Of a stretch of DNA of 64,000 bases, positions 26,960-38,811 are shown one piece after another. Where the stretch lies: positions 1,802,046-1,866,045 of the forward strand of contig NW_019091385.1 in assembly GCF_001949145.1 (NCBI RefSeq), read 5' to 3'. Source of the DNA: Acanthaster planci. Its lineage: Eukaryota; Echinodermata; Asteroidea; Valvatida; Acanthasteridae. The notes below the pieces were generated by a model. The model saw only the letters and a list, made by a program, of their open reading frames with translations, was not told the DNA's origin and ran no database searches. Numbering within the stretch: the stretch's first letter is position 1; every line of letters begins with the position of its first letter. The position numbers and the translations under genes were made by a program.

Positions 26960-28521
26960 ACGCGTTTGTTTCACAAAACGTAGTGCGGACATTCCTTTGT
27001 TCTCTAAAAATGTTCCTTTTTGGAGGTCCACACTATGTACGCTATTTGCACACAGTGCGATCACGCACTGAATCCAAACACCACCCGAACAATATATGTC
27101 CTTCGGGGAGCTGACATCAAGTAGAGGATCCGTTCTGGTTAAATTGGTTTCTTTCCTCTCTTTCACAACTTTCAAATCCCTTGCTTGATCGGTTCCCTCT
27201 CATCGGTAGATCAGACGGTAATGGGAGCCATGGTGGCCAGAAGGGGCCTGTTTTGAAAATAAACTCGGGGGAACAATGACACTTCCCTTCCTTCCTTAAA
27301 ACTGAGCTTCACCTCCAGTTGTTCAGAACAGCTATGAACAACTGCATGTAAAGAAATTCCCAATTCTGGAACCCCTCCCCCCAAAAAAGCATCGTTTGAG
27401 GGTGCGAAAGTTTGTTTCATAAGAGTTTTTCCGTATCGTTTTCCCTATCGACCACTTTCAGAACAGAGAGTTTTCTTCATTTGCCTCTTCCTCATACAAA
27501 GCTGGATTTCTCTTCGATTTCGATGGTAACCTCGCACTCCTTACTGAATTGAAGGCCCCTCATGTGCTTTTCTCACATCATGTCAAACATTCACATCTGA
27601 AGTTAGCATTTTCACAAACCACAGAACTGATAACAACTCCCAGATAAACAGACCGCTCATTTCCTGGAGCAGGGACAGAGCCAACTCGTATGCTCAGCGA
27701 TAGCATTTCCTAATGCTACATGTATATACATGTAGAAATAATCTTCTCTCTCACAGTCATCCATCCATTGAACCGCAGCGATAAACTCGTTGATTATACG
27801 CCTAGCGAAGCGCACTGTTTTTAATTAATGCAACAAAGTAACATCTGACTGTGTAATCAAAAGATTGATCATCTTGTTTGATACAATTACAGGTTACAGC
27901 AATTTTAGCACATTGTACTAATTGGATATAATTTCCTATACATTTGAAATATGGAACTAAATTTGATACAAGGACGTATTATTCTAGTCATCCATTTCAC
28001 ACATTCTCTCCTCCCTCTTTTTGTCCCCTACAACATTTCAAAGGGATGTTGTTGAGTAAATTGTTACGCATTTCGTAGTCAAGGTATCTGACCCTGATAG
28101 GATGAGTGTACCGATTGAACTGAAGGCACAATGACTGTGATGGGAATCTAATCCATGTAGTGCTGCTTGTGTAATTCTGTTCAGGACTACAGAAAAAGTT
28201 TAGAATACATTACTTTAGTCACCCTGACCTCATCGCTATCTGACTCGCGATCTCCTCCAGTCCGATTCTTTTTTCATCCATGCACAAAGCAAGGTGTAAA
28301 ATTCTGACGTTGGTCGGAGACCCTCCTCGAAGGGTAAAGCCGTAACGAGGTTGCTCTCTGACGTCACTCGTCAAGTGTTAGCGGTCACTGATGAGTGTAT
28401 TGCCCTGTGGAGGTGATATCCGGCAAACATCAGAAACTGGCAATACTTTGGAGTTGCTTCACCAAGCAAACATTCTTAATCTTGTGAGCTTTTTTTCCAT
28501 GCCCATTTCACCCATCGTCCC

Positions 28522-29275
28522 TCAGATCTTTGTTTCGAGTGTATTATCGGGCCCACCTAAACCAACAGGTTTCCGGATTGCGGAGCCGTTTCGGGTGGTG
28601 TTGAAGGTGTGACTAGCCGCAGAGTGGAACGACACGCGGCGGATCCCTAAAAAAACTGGTGGGCAGCGGCACAGGATCCGGCCAGCCAGGTTTCGGATCT
28701 CCTTCCGGAACATGGGGCTCATGATGAAGTAGATGAAGGTGCTGATGACGGCATTGAGCATGGCCACACTCTCGGTGATGTAATACAAACTGTAGAAGTG
28801 GGGCACAGTCTGGTGCCACTCCTCTTGGTAGTAGGTCAACGCTAGATTGTAGCCGTGGTAAGGGGCGAAACAGACAAAGAATGCCACCACCACAGTGATG
28901 AGCATGGGGATAGTCTTCTGTTTACGGACCAGCATAATCTCCCGGTGGCGGGGTGTCACCTGCCCCGGGGGCGTTCGGTGCGTCCACAGCTTGATGGCGA
29001 TGCTGATGTAAATGAATCCCATGCTGTAGATAGGCAACAAAAACTCAGCTACCGTGATGAAGATCACGTAGCCGTTGGCTGCGCTGGGGTTAACCCAGTT
29101 CTCAAAGCACATCTGGACGGTTCGTCCCCTGCAGTCGGTTGTTGGGGACGATGTTGTTAAGAAGAGAAAGGTTGGTAATGCAACGAGGAACGACACGATC
29201 CAAATGGCCAGAACAATAAGCACCAGTCGCCCTTTCTCCATGCGTGGACGTAGAGGACGAAAGATACCATAGTAC
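28522..29275 (-). CDS. Prokineticin-receptor-like GPCR (receptor B), exon 2: DRY to C-terminus
   Basis: Acceptor CTGTATTAG precedes this exon on the minus strand. Its first base completes Arg141 of the DRY motif begun in exon 1, so the junction reads IAVD-RYYGIFRPLRPRM. Residues 141-391: ICL2, TM4 (Trp166), ECL2 with two Cys (189, 197), TM5, ICL3 with PPGQVTPRHRE and LVRKQK, TM6, TM7 with ITESVAMLNAVISTFIYF, a Cys-containing LCRCPP that may be palmitoylated, and a tail ending NTLETKI. As in receptor A and vertebrate PROKRs, the NPxxY Asn-Pro is replaced (Ser-Thr here). Oddly, the TM6 CWxP motif is CFAP, so the toggle Trp6.48 is Phe277. The exon is uninterrupted where receptor A has a 350-bp intron. 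Confidence 0.9.
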
Positions 29276-30637
29276 CTAATACAGAAAAATAAGAAAAATG
29301 CATAACGTGTAATATCTCTGAACATCTCGTTTCTTCACACTATAGTTAGGTAACAGCGCCCCCAGTCGTTTTAAAAGGGGGGTCATAGATTAGACTTTGA
29401 CACAACACTGTTGGCGAATGGCTCCCGAAGATGTTAATGTTTTTGAAATGCATAATGCAGTTTAGTTGACTATCGTTTTGTGCTTATTTATTTGTTAATA
29501 GTTTTTGAGTCTCTCGTTATGTTCTCCAAGTTTCAGTAACTTGTGATTTCCCGTTTTCCAAAAAATGAATAAATGTAGTCTTTCCTAATCGGTTTGCTAC
29601 TTTTTCTTCTACAATAACCGCTCCGTTGAGGCCGTGAGTTTCGATTACAGACTTGCTTCGGGTGATATCTGTCTTACGAACAGCTGAAATCAAGCCTGTG
29701 GATCCAGACATGCAATTCAAACACTGACTTCGAAACATTGGCACCGCTTTGAACAGTAACTGGCCAAACCGAATGTGTCTCATTTTTGTTGGGTCGCTAA
29801 GACTAGTAAGTGACGCACAAAGTTTTGATATGACCGGTAACAGTCTTTCTTGAGGCAACTTCGAGTCCTTTCCGTTACTGCAGGTGTATTATTTTGTGCC
29901 TGGACGCGAATCTTATTAACCATACAGAGCAGCATGCACGTCAGTATAGATCCCCGTGTCAATTAATAATGAAATCATCCCTTGCTGAGAACTGCAAAGA
30001 AACCAATTTTTGACTGAAACTCGCAATGCATTGTAAACTGAAGTGCACGTACGTACGTCCTCTGTTAAATTCAAGCACTGACGTAAATTACGAAGATAAA
30101 GTAAAATGCCCAGTTTAGTTGTGATTTAAATTCCCTCTTTAAAAAAGATGATAACAGTGTAATTTTTTAAAAGTTCTTAGAATGCATTCGCTTCATATGT
30201 ACTCCAATATGACTTCATACCGTGTATAATCACTCTCAATACGCTCAAGAGATGTATCATTTCAACAAAGCCGTGAAGTTGAAGTTTAGCCACTTAATTC
30301 GAATAGGGGTCTTCTTGCATCAGGCACGTTGATGCGCATTCGAACGACAAATCAGCTGTCGGGGTTTGAGCGGCTAATCTGATCAAGACTGTCGGAGAGA
30401 ACATTAGAAAAGCATTGTAGAAAAGCTCCATCTGAAACATACCAACATGGGTATCACGTCACATTATATTAAGTTGGAGGGAATAGCTAATTTCCCTTTA
30501 GGTCACCGTCAGCTTCCCACGATCGCGCGACTAAGTGAACATAAGGTCCCAAAATAAGCTCAGATAGTTACTGCAGCTAGTCTTTCTTGGCGTCTCAGAA
30601 TTGCTTGTCTGGGTAAAAGCCGAGCTGCGGTACGCAA

Positions 30638-30664
30638 AGTGTAATGAGTGTAATGAGTGTAATG
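30638..30664. repeat. Three tandem AGTGTAATG units
   Basis: Three perfect 9-base units in direct tandem within the receptor B intron. Confidence 0.85.
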
Positions 30665-33600
30665 ACTGCATTTAAAAAATCAAGATATCCAGCGCCAAAC
30701 AATCTCGTATTTTAACACCAGCTACACGTACATAATAACCAGGAGGCAGATTGCAATCTATGGAATTCACAATGATTCTCTGGACTCGCTAGGACCCCCG
30801 TGCACATTTTTTCTCAGGCTGAAAAGTCCCTGATTCAGCATGAGACCGTTTAACATTGACTGTAGAAAAACATGTGATATTTCGCTGATTACCTCAACAA
30901 AAAAAAATCTTCAGAGGAATTCTTAAGCACGGGTCAATTCTGAACCTTTCTCAAAAGGTGCAATTAGTAAACAGAATTTCTCCGCTCAGTCTTATCAAAG
31001 AAACAGTAATTACGCTCTGTTGTATTTGAAGCTCACTCACACGTTGACAGATTACCCAGTGCCGTACGCCAGAGTTCTGGCGCTACTTCTCTTAGGGTTG
31101 CAGAGTAGTAAAAAAAAAGTTGTCATACACTACAGTGATAAATACCCACATAAAATCAGGAAAAATACAAGTTATTCAGGTGTTCAAGACACTTTTCAAA
31201 TTAAAACTCACTTATTTATTTGTACTGACCAGCAACATTACAGAGTGTTGGGATCTGCCAACTTCTTCTGGATTCGTGACGTAATTAATTATATATAATA
31301 ATTATATAATATCGTAAATATTGCGATTTTCTGAAACACTTTTATTTCTCGCATCGTCAGCGTAAAAACATCTATGTTTTTTGGCTTTTCTTGTGTCTCA
31401 CACTCTGAGACTGAGCGGAGAAAGCTATGAGAAACGTCCGTTACTGGTAGTGCCTACATCTGATCGTTTGTGTATTCAAATATGAACCCCAAATATACGT
31501 ACATAATATTGGTAAGGGAAAGACAAGGTTGGTACTGGGTCTATAGCCACCAGCATCCTCTGCAGTATTTTGGTCGACGCCCACGCTAAAATGGTCATAA
31601 CTAAAGGGGGCCTCGAACGTCTGGCACGATTAAGCGCACATTTTGCTACGGGTAACGTTACAGTTCTGTTACATTTATTTTTGTTATGGACTTAGCAAAT
31701 ATCCGAAAGAAATCATGTAATCCCAATCCTACGTGTGACCTTCATGGAAAACTCAAACCATTCTTTAGATACGAACGAATTTCGTCAAGTCGTAACTTTA
31801 CATTCCCTAACGAGTTTCAAAGATCATTTTGTTACCAATATCCTCGGTGAGGTTGTTTTACAGGTAACATTACTCGTTTGGTACAACGTACCCTAGAAAT
31901 TGTAATTTTAGTCAAGCAATCGCCACTCAATTACGGTCGAGATGTCAACGCTTTTCCCGTTGCTGTGACTCAAGCAGATTTAGCCCTAAAGCCTCGAGCC
32001 AGAACAACGGCCTACAAACTGTTTCGCCATCAATCCACCAGCGCCGATGTTCGTCCTCAACCCCAGGCTACGATTCATCGCTTATTATGTCCTCCAGGGG
32101 AGGAGGGGGTGGTTATGTATATCACTCAATACACAAAATTTGACACTTTGCAATTACAGGCCAATATGATAACAATATCGACGATACAAGGTGTTTTGAA
32201 ATCAGCTTTGCCAGTACAATTTAATACATTGGGGTGAGGTTATTTTGGACGGTATACGGTTGTTGGACCCGAGCCGTCACATCTTATCGAATTAGCTTAC
32301 ATCACTTTACTATAACCGTGCCTTGTTTCTGAATTATGTGTTACTTATAGTTTGAGTCCTAATGTTGTTTTTTTCCACTAGTCAAATATGTAACAAATGA
32401 GCCGCATTGTTAATACCATTTTGAAAACTATTTGAAGAGAGTAGGAAGGTACTGTTGATTTTGAGATACGACAGTTTAAAAACGATGGCTACGGGGAACA
32501 ACAAGATCGGGGATTTTACACTGAACAAACCATCAATAATCAGCAATGATTGGTTCACGAGAGAAAAAATGGGTTGTGTGTAGAGTGAAGCGAGTCCATT
32601 TAAAGTATCCTTGGACAGTGTTTACGCCGCGGCTGGAACAGTATTAGCTTGGACCTTTGTGGATTTGGAGTAAATCCCTCCAGAATTGCTAAGCTGCATC
32701 ACTTTGATCCATCGGAGGATACGCGTTCCAATTCCGACCGGAAACGTCAGGCGATCATTTACGAAAAGGGGTAATGTTACCTTGCCAGCAGCCACAGTGT
32801 CGTCCGTGGCTGCCTTTAAATAGCGCAAATCTTGAGGTACTATGAAACTGATTCAGAGGGGAGCGTGTTAAATTAACTGAGACCTTGTTTATCGAGGGAC
32901 AGTTGTTAATGCCTACAAAAATATTTTGGGGCTTTTGGGGGGAAGGATAGTAAAAAAAATGGATGTAGCTTCAGTTTTCTCGAGCATTCTGAAAATTGAT
33001 GGGCAGCAATGCGATCAGGAATGGGATTGTGATATTGGATATTGAAAGGGAACACCGCCATTGCTTGTTAGCTTTATTGAGACATAATATGCGCAAGTGT
33101 GTTTTAACCGGCTTCAAATAGGCCTACGTAAGTTGTGAAGAAACTTGTGCACACAATGCGCACCGTTTACTCTGATCTGGAGATTCTACGCAAAACAGGC
33201 AAAGCTAGATTGCCATTAATGCATTCCACCTTTTTTACATTAAGAGGAGCATGTATTGTGGTATGTTTTTCCGCTTTTCATTAATCAGGTAAATTATTTC
33301 ATATTGAGCATTTTGCATAGTGTTTCTCGGCCTACAGGAAATGTGCACGTTTTTAAAGGCACAGCGTTTGGTGGCGCAAGACACTGTCCTGTACGAAGAG
33401 GTGTCGTTTTGCTCTTTCAGTGCTTACAGAATTTCGAAACAACCGACTTGTCTATCGGCTTTGAGCCTTCAAAAGTCTCAGTTTGTGTCTGTTTTCTCTG
33501 TAGTTCCAAGAGTTCCTTCAGAACTTGTAATATCCATCTTTACACCGTATTTCATTCTGCTCATGTCGGCACAGGCCTCTGCGGACATGAAGCGGCTAGA

Positions 33601-36096
33601 GGATAAGGTTTGAAGCGTCTTTAAGCGAAATCTCAGTGCGCTCCAAACTTTCGATACTCCAACTAAACAGGGAAGCAGTGCCAACCGTTTTGTTTACAAC
33701 ACATCATTAGGCTGACACCACATTCACTGCATCCCGACCACCTAAATCAACGCTGCAATCCACCGTTTCGCGCTCATCTCCTCCAGGGTCATCCTTGCGA
33801 CGCTCCTCTGAATTGTCCTCGGTGGCTCGACCCCAATCCCCCTGCCCCCTCTTTCTCTCTGCCCAGGTTCGGATGCAAGGGGTTGGGTTATTTGGATAGC
33901 AGCGAGGTTGATTGATGCATGGCTTGTACACCATAGGAGCGGCTGGGCTAGACAGACTTACGCCATACCAGGTGAACGTTGCTTTCTTCAACTGTCACGG
34001 TTCCGACGAAAAGCCGGGGACGGAAGAGCGATCGCTTGCTTTTAAACAATGCGTTAACGTCAACGAGCCTTTACTCAACACTAATTGGATTACAGCATCG
34101 TGGATGGTCTGGACGACTTTTATTTATTAAAGGAACTAGCTTTAGCCTGGTCCTGTCTTTGCCTTTGGAAGGGGCGTCAGTGGCGAGCTCCTGGTATCCT
34201 GAGAAAATCGCACAAGGAAACGTCGATGAGACCTTGAGACTCAGCTATGTTGCGTTGCTGTCGTTGTTTCGCCTGGTAATAGCCCCCCCCCCCATATTGG
34301 TTATTCTCGTTTACCAAAATGAACACGAAGCAGCGACTGATCAGGAGACAGAATGGAAGTGCAGATGATTTAACGGTACACATACTACACACGGTTACCA
34401 CTCTGTGCATTCACTTTGACAATTTAAAAAGGGTGAGAAAAGATAATGTAGCGCTGATTTTGTTCATTTATTTCAACATCTATAGTGTACAAAACACAAT
34501 AATGAACAAAATTATTTGTGGGACCCAATTGTAGATTCTATCCCCTTGCCTGTGGATACTGCTAGTGATTGTGCGAAATAGTCATTTGACAGTCTCCTTA
34601 TTTTTCGACAGAAGAAAAGTCAAACAAAAAAATGACACACTTTCATGACCTACCAAGTGTACCAAGGAAACGTGGCATATCTGCTCATTAGAAATAACGC
34701 TTGAAGTCTGACGAATCGAACTCAAGTGTTGAAATTGAATCCAGACATGCCATTTTGGAAGACAGGTGGACATCTCGAATACAGTCTGACGCGTGAAATC
34801 TGACGATATTATCGGCGCCGGGAAAAATATTAACAAGTCCTTAGAATTTCCTCTTTGAGTGATACCTTAGTACGCTGTTATTCTTATAGCTTTAAACCTC
34901 CATGACAACCTTTACGAGTTTACCGAAAAACACCGATTCTTGTATCAATTACTCTTGGGGAATGATTGCAAAAACAAACTGACTGAGTATCACAAACTCA
35001 AACTGTCGTTACTTCAAATGAAAGTAACGACGAGAAAGTCACGTAATATTTAGCTTTCGACGATACAGCCTAGTGGTACAAATTACTTACCTATGTGCTC
35101 GGACTCTCGTCACAGATAACAATATCAATACGGGTCTCTAACTTCCACATTATTTAAAAAAAAAATTAACTTCACTTATCTGTGCTTAGTCCTTTGCTCC
35201 ATAGTTTTAATACATGTCTCCGTTTGCCCAGTGTCGTTGTTGTACAGACGATTTGATTTAAACCGTTTGCTCTTTCCTTTATCTAGCACTGTCTTGTTTG
35301 ACACATGGCCTCCGCACCGTGCTTAAAGGTGGTGAGCATGCCTATAATCTGGTCTAACATACGTGCTTTGGTAGTAATTAATCGAATAAAACAACCCTCC
35401 GGGTTAAGTGACAGATTCTATTGGTCCAATTCATCAACCTCCGATATAATTCAGACTGCTTTTTTCTCTCATTAGGGTCTGAAACACGCTAAGCTTTGGA
35501 TTCACCATCCAGTGGACCTTGCATGCACAGCAGCGCATTCATCTTGCCAAGACTGTATCAGAGCCGACTCTGTGGTTCAAGTTCTCTATCTTTTATCTCG
35601 GCTGAAATAATGACTCACAAGACTAGGGTTTTGTTAAGCGTCAACCACATTGATTCATCTTAACACTTTGTTTCACTTGTTTCTAAGTCTATTTTGTCTG
35701 TTATTTTGAAAAAGCTAATACAAAAAGAATGTCCACGCCGCTTTCCGTGTATATAGTCGGTTGGTTAATTTCAATCGTATTCACAAATAAAATATTGTGT
35801 CGATTGTCACAAAATGCTTTTTGTAAATTGCAGGTGTAACGGAAAGTATTTCCATTTATTGTAAATACAACTTGTATATTTTTTTTTTTAAAAAGCGTTC
35901 GCGTGATTTTCTGAGAGTAAATTGGCAATTCTACGCCTTAATCTCACTGTCCCACAGGAACACATCCCTACTAAGTTCTTTTAGCTGTTCAGTAGACTTT
36001 TACCTTTATGAATATTGGAGCGTCAAACGACTTCTGATATCTACAGATTGCGAGCAAATATGATGACAGCAGGTGTTTCATCCCGAATGACCCTAC

Positions 36097-36283
36097 NNNN
36101 NNNNNNNNNNNNNNNNNNNNNNNNNNNNNNNNNNNNNNNNNNNNNNNNNNNNNNNNNNNNNNNNNNNNNNNNNNNNNNNNNNNNNNNNNNNNNNNNNNNN
36201 NNNNNNNNNNNNNNNNNNNNNNNNNNNNNNNNNNNNNNNNNNNNNNNNNNNNNNNNNNNNNNNNNNNNNNNNNNNNNNNNNNN
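36097..36283. other. Assembly gap (187 N)
   Basis: A run of unknown bases inside the long intron of receptor B. Any feature crossing it cannot be judged. Open frames reported through the Ns are artefacts. Confidence 1.
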
Positions 36284-37165
36284 GTATAGTTGAAGCACCG
36301 AATTTGATTATCGTAAGAGCCCTTCCAGTGGAATTTGAAAAGCTAAGCTAAACCTTCGATGGATTTGAATCAACCAAGACTGTAACTTACTTTTGTTTAA
36401 GAAAACATAGTTGAGGCAGGCAACGATTCTGTTTTAAGAGAATTAAAGAACTGGTAAGCTGTAAAATGGTCCGAAGAATGATAGCAGCTCTATTTGTATG
36501 TACAAAACGCTGATGACGCATTATCACGAGCGACACAGAAAATTCGTGCGTCGCTAATATTGCAATAACATGCATCATATAGTATTGTCAAGTGATGTGT
36601 GATAACAGTACAATGCTGTAGGCATATTTAGCGCCAAATCAGGCAGGATCCTAACATCGTTACGGTCAGTGCTTGGAGATCGATGAAGTGTCATCATGAC
36701 GAAATAAAGAGCACGTGCATCTGTCGAATCCATAGACTTGCTCCCAGCCAAGCCCCCAATTACGCACGGCGTATTTGAAAAGCCTACAATTCCATGCATT
36801 TTTAGGCCCGTTTACCCGGCCCAATACATGAAGAAGTTGAAAACACACGTAATTGCCTATCAGTTCTGTTGGCGAATGGCAACATTTACACTAACCTATA
36901 TGGACATGTATATTGATCTGTACGTCACTTCTCCAACATCAATTTTGTACATACACATTCGTCAGAGTGATACGACAGTGGTGAATGAACACACACACTG
37001 TTTATTGTTGTGGTGGCGTAATACTTCATCCAGATGAGCAAGAAGCAGTTTAGGCACTGAATATTTAGAAACGTCCCAGTACATCGTTCCAGAATGCACG
37101 ACGTAATAATAATTGACAGCTAACAACATGAAAACAGCAAGCCTTAAAGCACAACGGAAGGGTGC

Positions 37166-37372
37166 ACTCTAAAAACCATCAGAGACAGAGTGAAACAAAA
37201 TTGGGTCCCATTCATCGTGACCCTTTTCGGGTCAAATTATGGCCACGTTTTTTGTCATATCGACCCAGAAAGAGTCGTATATGATTAGAAAGGGGATCAG
37301 ATCTGTCCTGGAAAGGGGGCACACTGAATGGGACCCAATTCTGGGTCAATCTGACCCCAGAGTTTTTAGAGT
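37166..37372. mobile_element. Inverted-repeat element with GGGTC/GACCC blocks (MITE-like)
   Basis: ACTCTAAAAAC at 37166-37176 and GTTTTTAGAGT at 37362-37372 are reverse complements at the ends. Just inside, AATTGGGTCCCATTCA and TGAATGGGACCCAATT are also exact reverse complements. Several further GGGTC/GACCC words lie between. This architecture, with outer CTCTAAAAA and inner GGGTC blocks, is common in non-autonomous DNA transposons of aquatic animals. No target-site duplication is clear and there is no coding capacity. Confidence 0.65.
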
Positions 37373-38752
37373 TTGGCCTCCTAAGCATAAACATTTTTTC
37401 GAAAGATCTTTGATGAACCGTATATCCGCGAAGAAACTAACAATCTCATCAGGAGTATTTTTAACAATTGCGGAGAGATATGGCTAGCATAATATCTGCG
37501 ATGTTCCTCATTTCTTTCCATGTGTATGTGGAACTACTTTTGTCGCCTAATTATTATTGGTTGTCAGGTTGAGCACAGGAGCTTTAGCGGCACGGCGCTC
37601 CTGGAGAAATGCATTATCAAGGGCGGATCTCTACCAAATTCTCGGGAAGACTAAACATGGTATTTTGGGGAGGGGGCGGCCCAAAAATTTGAATGTTTGT
37701 TCATGGAACCTTCTATGGACGAAGCTACATCTGGGGGCTTTTGACACGCTTGTGGGAAGAAGTATAACAACAAATCATCTTTCTCTCATTATTTTCATAA
37801 AAGGAGGGCTCTTTGGGGGGATATGACCCCTATTCCCCCTCCACGTTTGCCCACTCCCATGTCCTTAATAATATTGTGCACCACTTAGTTGAGAGTTAGT
37901 GAATACGCACTTGATCACTTTACCGTGGATTTCGAGGCAGGCGACGTCGGACACCGTTCCGACACTTCTTTCCGCGGGTGGAGGTCATTATTTATTTTTA
38001 ACAAAATACAAACAAATGAAGTTCACAGAGATAATCTGATAACTAAAATTGATCAGATAACATTAACCCACTGTCTTTTAATCAACCCAGTTGCACAAAA
38101 TTTGAAACAAATTCTAAAAAAGGGATTTAACAAAAAAATAAACACGATCAGATTTGAAAGAAAATAAGCCTACGTCCACGGTCTTTCCCATTTAAAACCA
38201 CTTCTCCAGTTTATCCAAACAAACGAAATAAAGTGCCGTAAAAACATCGGTAGTATAGTTATGCACGAGAGTAGTTTTGTCCGTTGTAGTGCATGGCTGT
38301 ATTCGTTAAGATGCGTTGATGGAGTGTACTGTATGTGCATGTACAGTACATGTACATGAAGTGCACATCTGCACGCAAATCATGGCCGACCGGTCGACAG
38401 AGAGCCAAAATTGAAATTGATCAAACTAACAAAGGACACTTCGCAAAAGCTTAAACATAACATGGTAACTTTTGTTGAAACACTCTTTCAGTTATTAAGA
38501 TATGCAGTATGTGTGGAAAAACTGGAGAACAGTTCAAATTTTCGAGTTTAAGGAACCATTGTTTACGTTCGGAAACGTAACGTACACAGACACCTTTAAC
38601 CCCATTTCCTCCAAAATGTCACTTATGATTACCAAGAAACACATCTCAAAATAATATCTGAAGCCTGATTAAATTTCTCAGGTATAAATTCAGCAAACAA
38701 TGCGGAAGATCTCCACGGATGGATTTTAGTAAAGTCGTTTGCTGGCAGGCGT

Positions 38753-38811
38753 CGCCATTTTAACAAGCTACAGAAAGTGACCACGACTTTGCCGAATTTT
38801 AGCGCATGCGC
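38753..38811 (-). promoter_or_regulatory. Possible promoter: NRF1-like and YY1-like sites
   Basis: GCGCATGCGC at 38802-38811 is a perfect palindromic NRF1 consensus. About 40 bases further in the minus direction lies AAAATGGCG (38761-38753), matching the YY1 core AANATGGCG, which in many animal genes sits at the start codon. The ATG inside it opens only a 10-codon frame and I see no convincing donor. The pair may be the core promoter of an unrecognised minus-strand transcript, or chance. Confidence 0.25.

Larger units (their letters stand above)
18100..28521. other. Convergent intergenic region between receptors A and B
   Basis: This is the space between the stop codons of the two tail-to-tail receptor genes and must include both 3' UTRs. 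No canonical AATAAA was found close to either stop; on the minus strand an ATTAAA lies near 27822. It holds the SINE at 18258-18611, a 29-bp tandem duplication (25003-25060), a poly-G tract near 20173 and a TGACGTCA near 19914. The open frames here (up to 160 codons at 26632-27114) are not recognisable and look like chance. Confidence 0.7.

Noticed and set aside
26632-27114. 160-codon plus-strand open frame
   Set aside because: Ser/Leu-rich low-grade sequence without a recognisable domain. Lies between receptor 3' ends and is probably chance.
31878-32237. 119-codon plus-strand open frame
   Set aside because: No domain and no splice context; not supported as a gene.
33320-33608. Open frame ending near a GATAAG-GTTTGA splice-like site, with a plausible acceptor upstream
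   Set aside because: The donor is weak and the peptide is unrecognisable. The opposite strand is also open over part of it, which suggests composition rather than coding.
36015-36298. Open frames on both strands crossing the Ns
   Set aside because: They exist only because unknown bases contain no stop codons.
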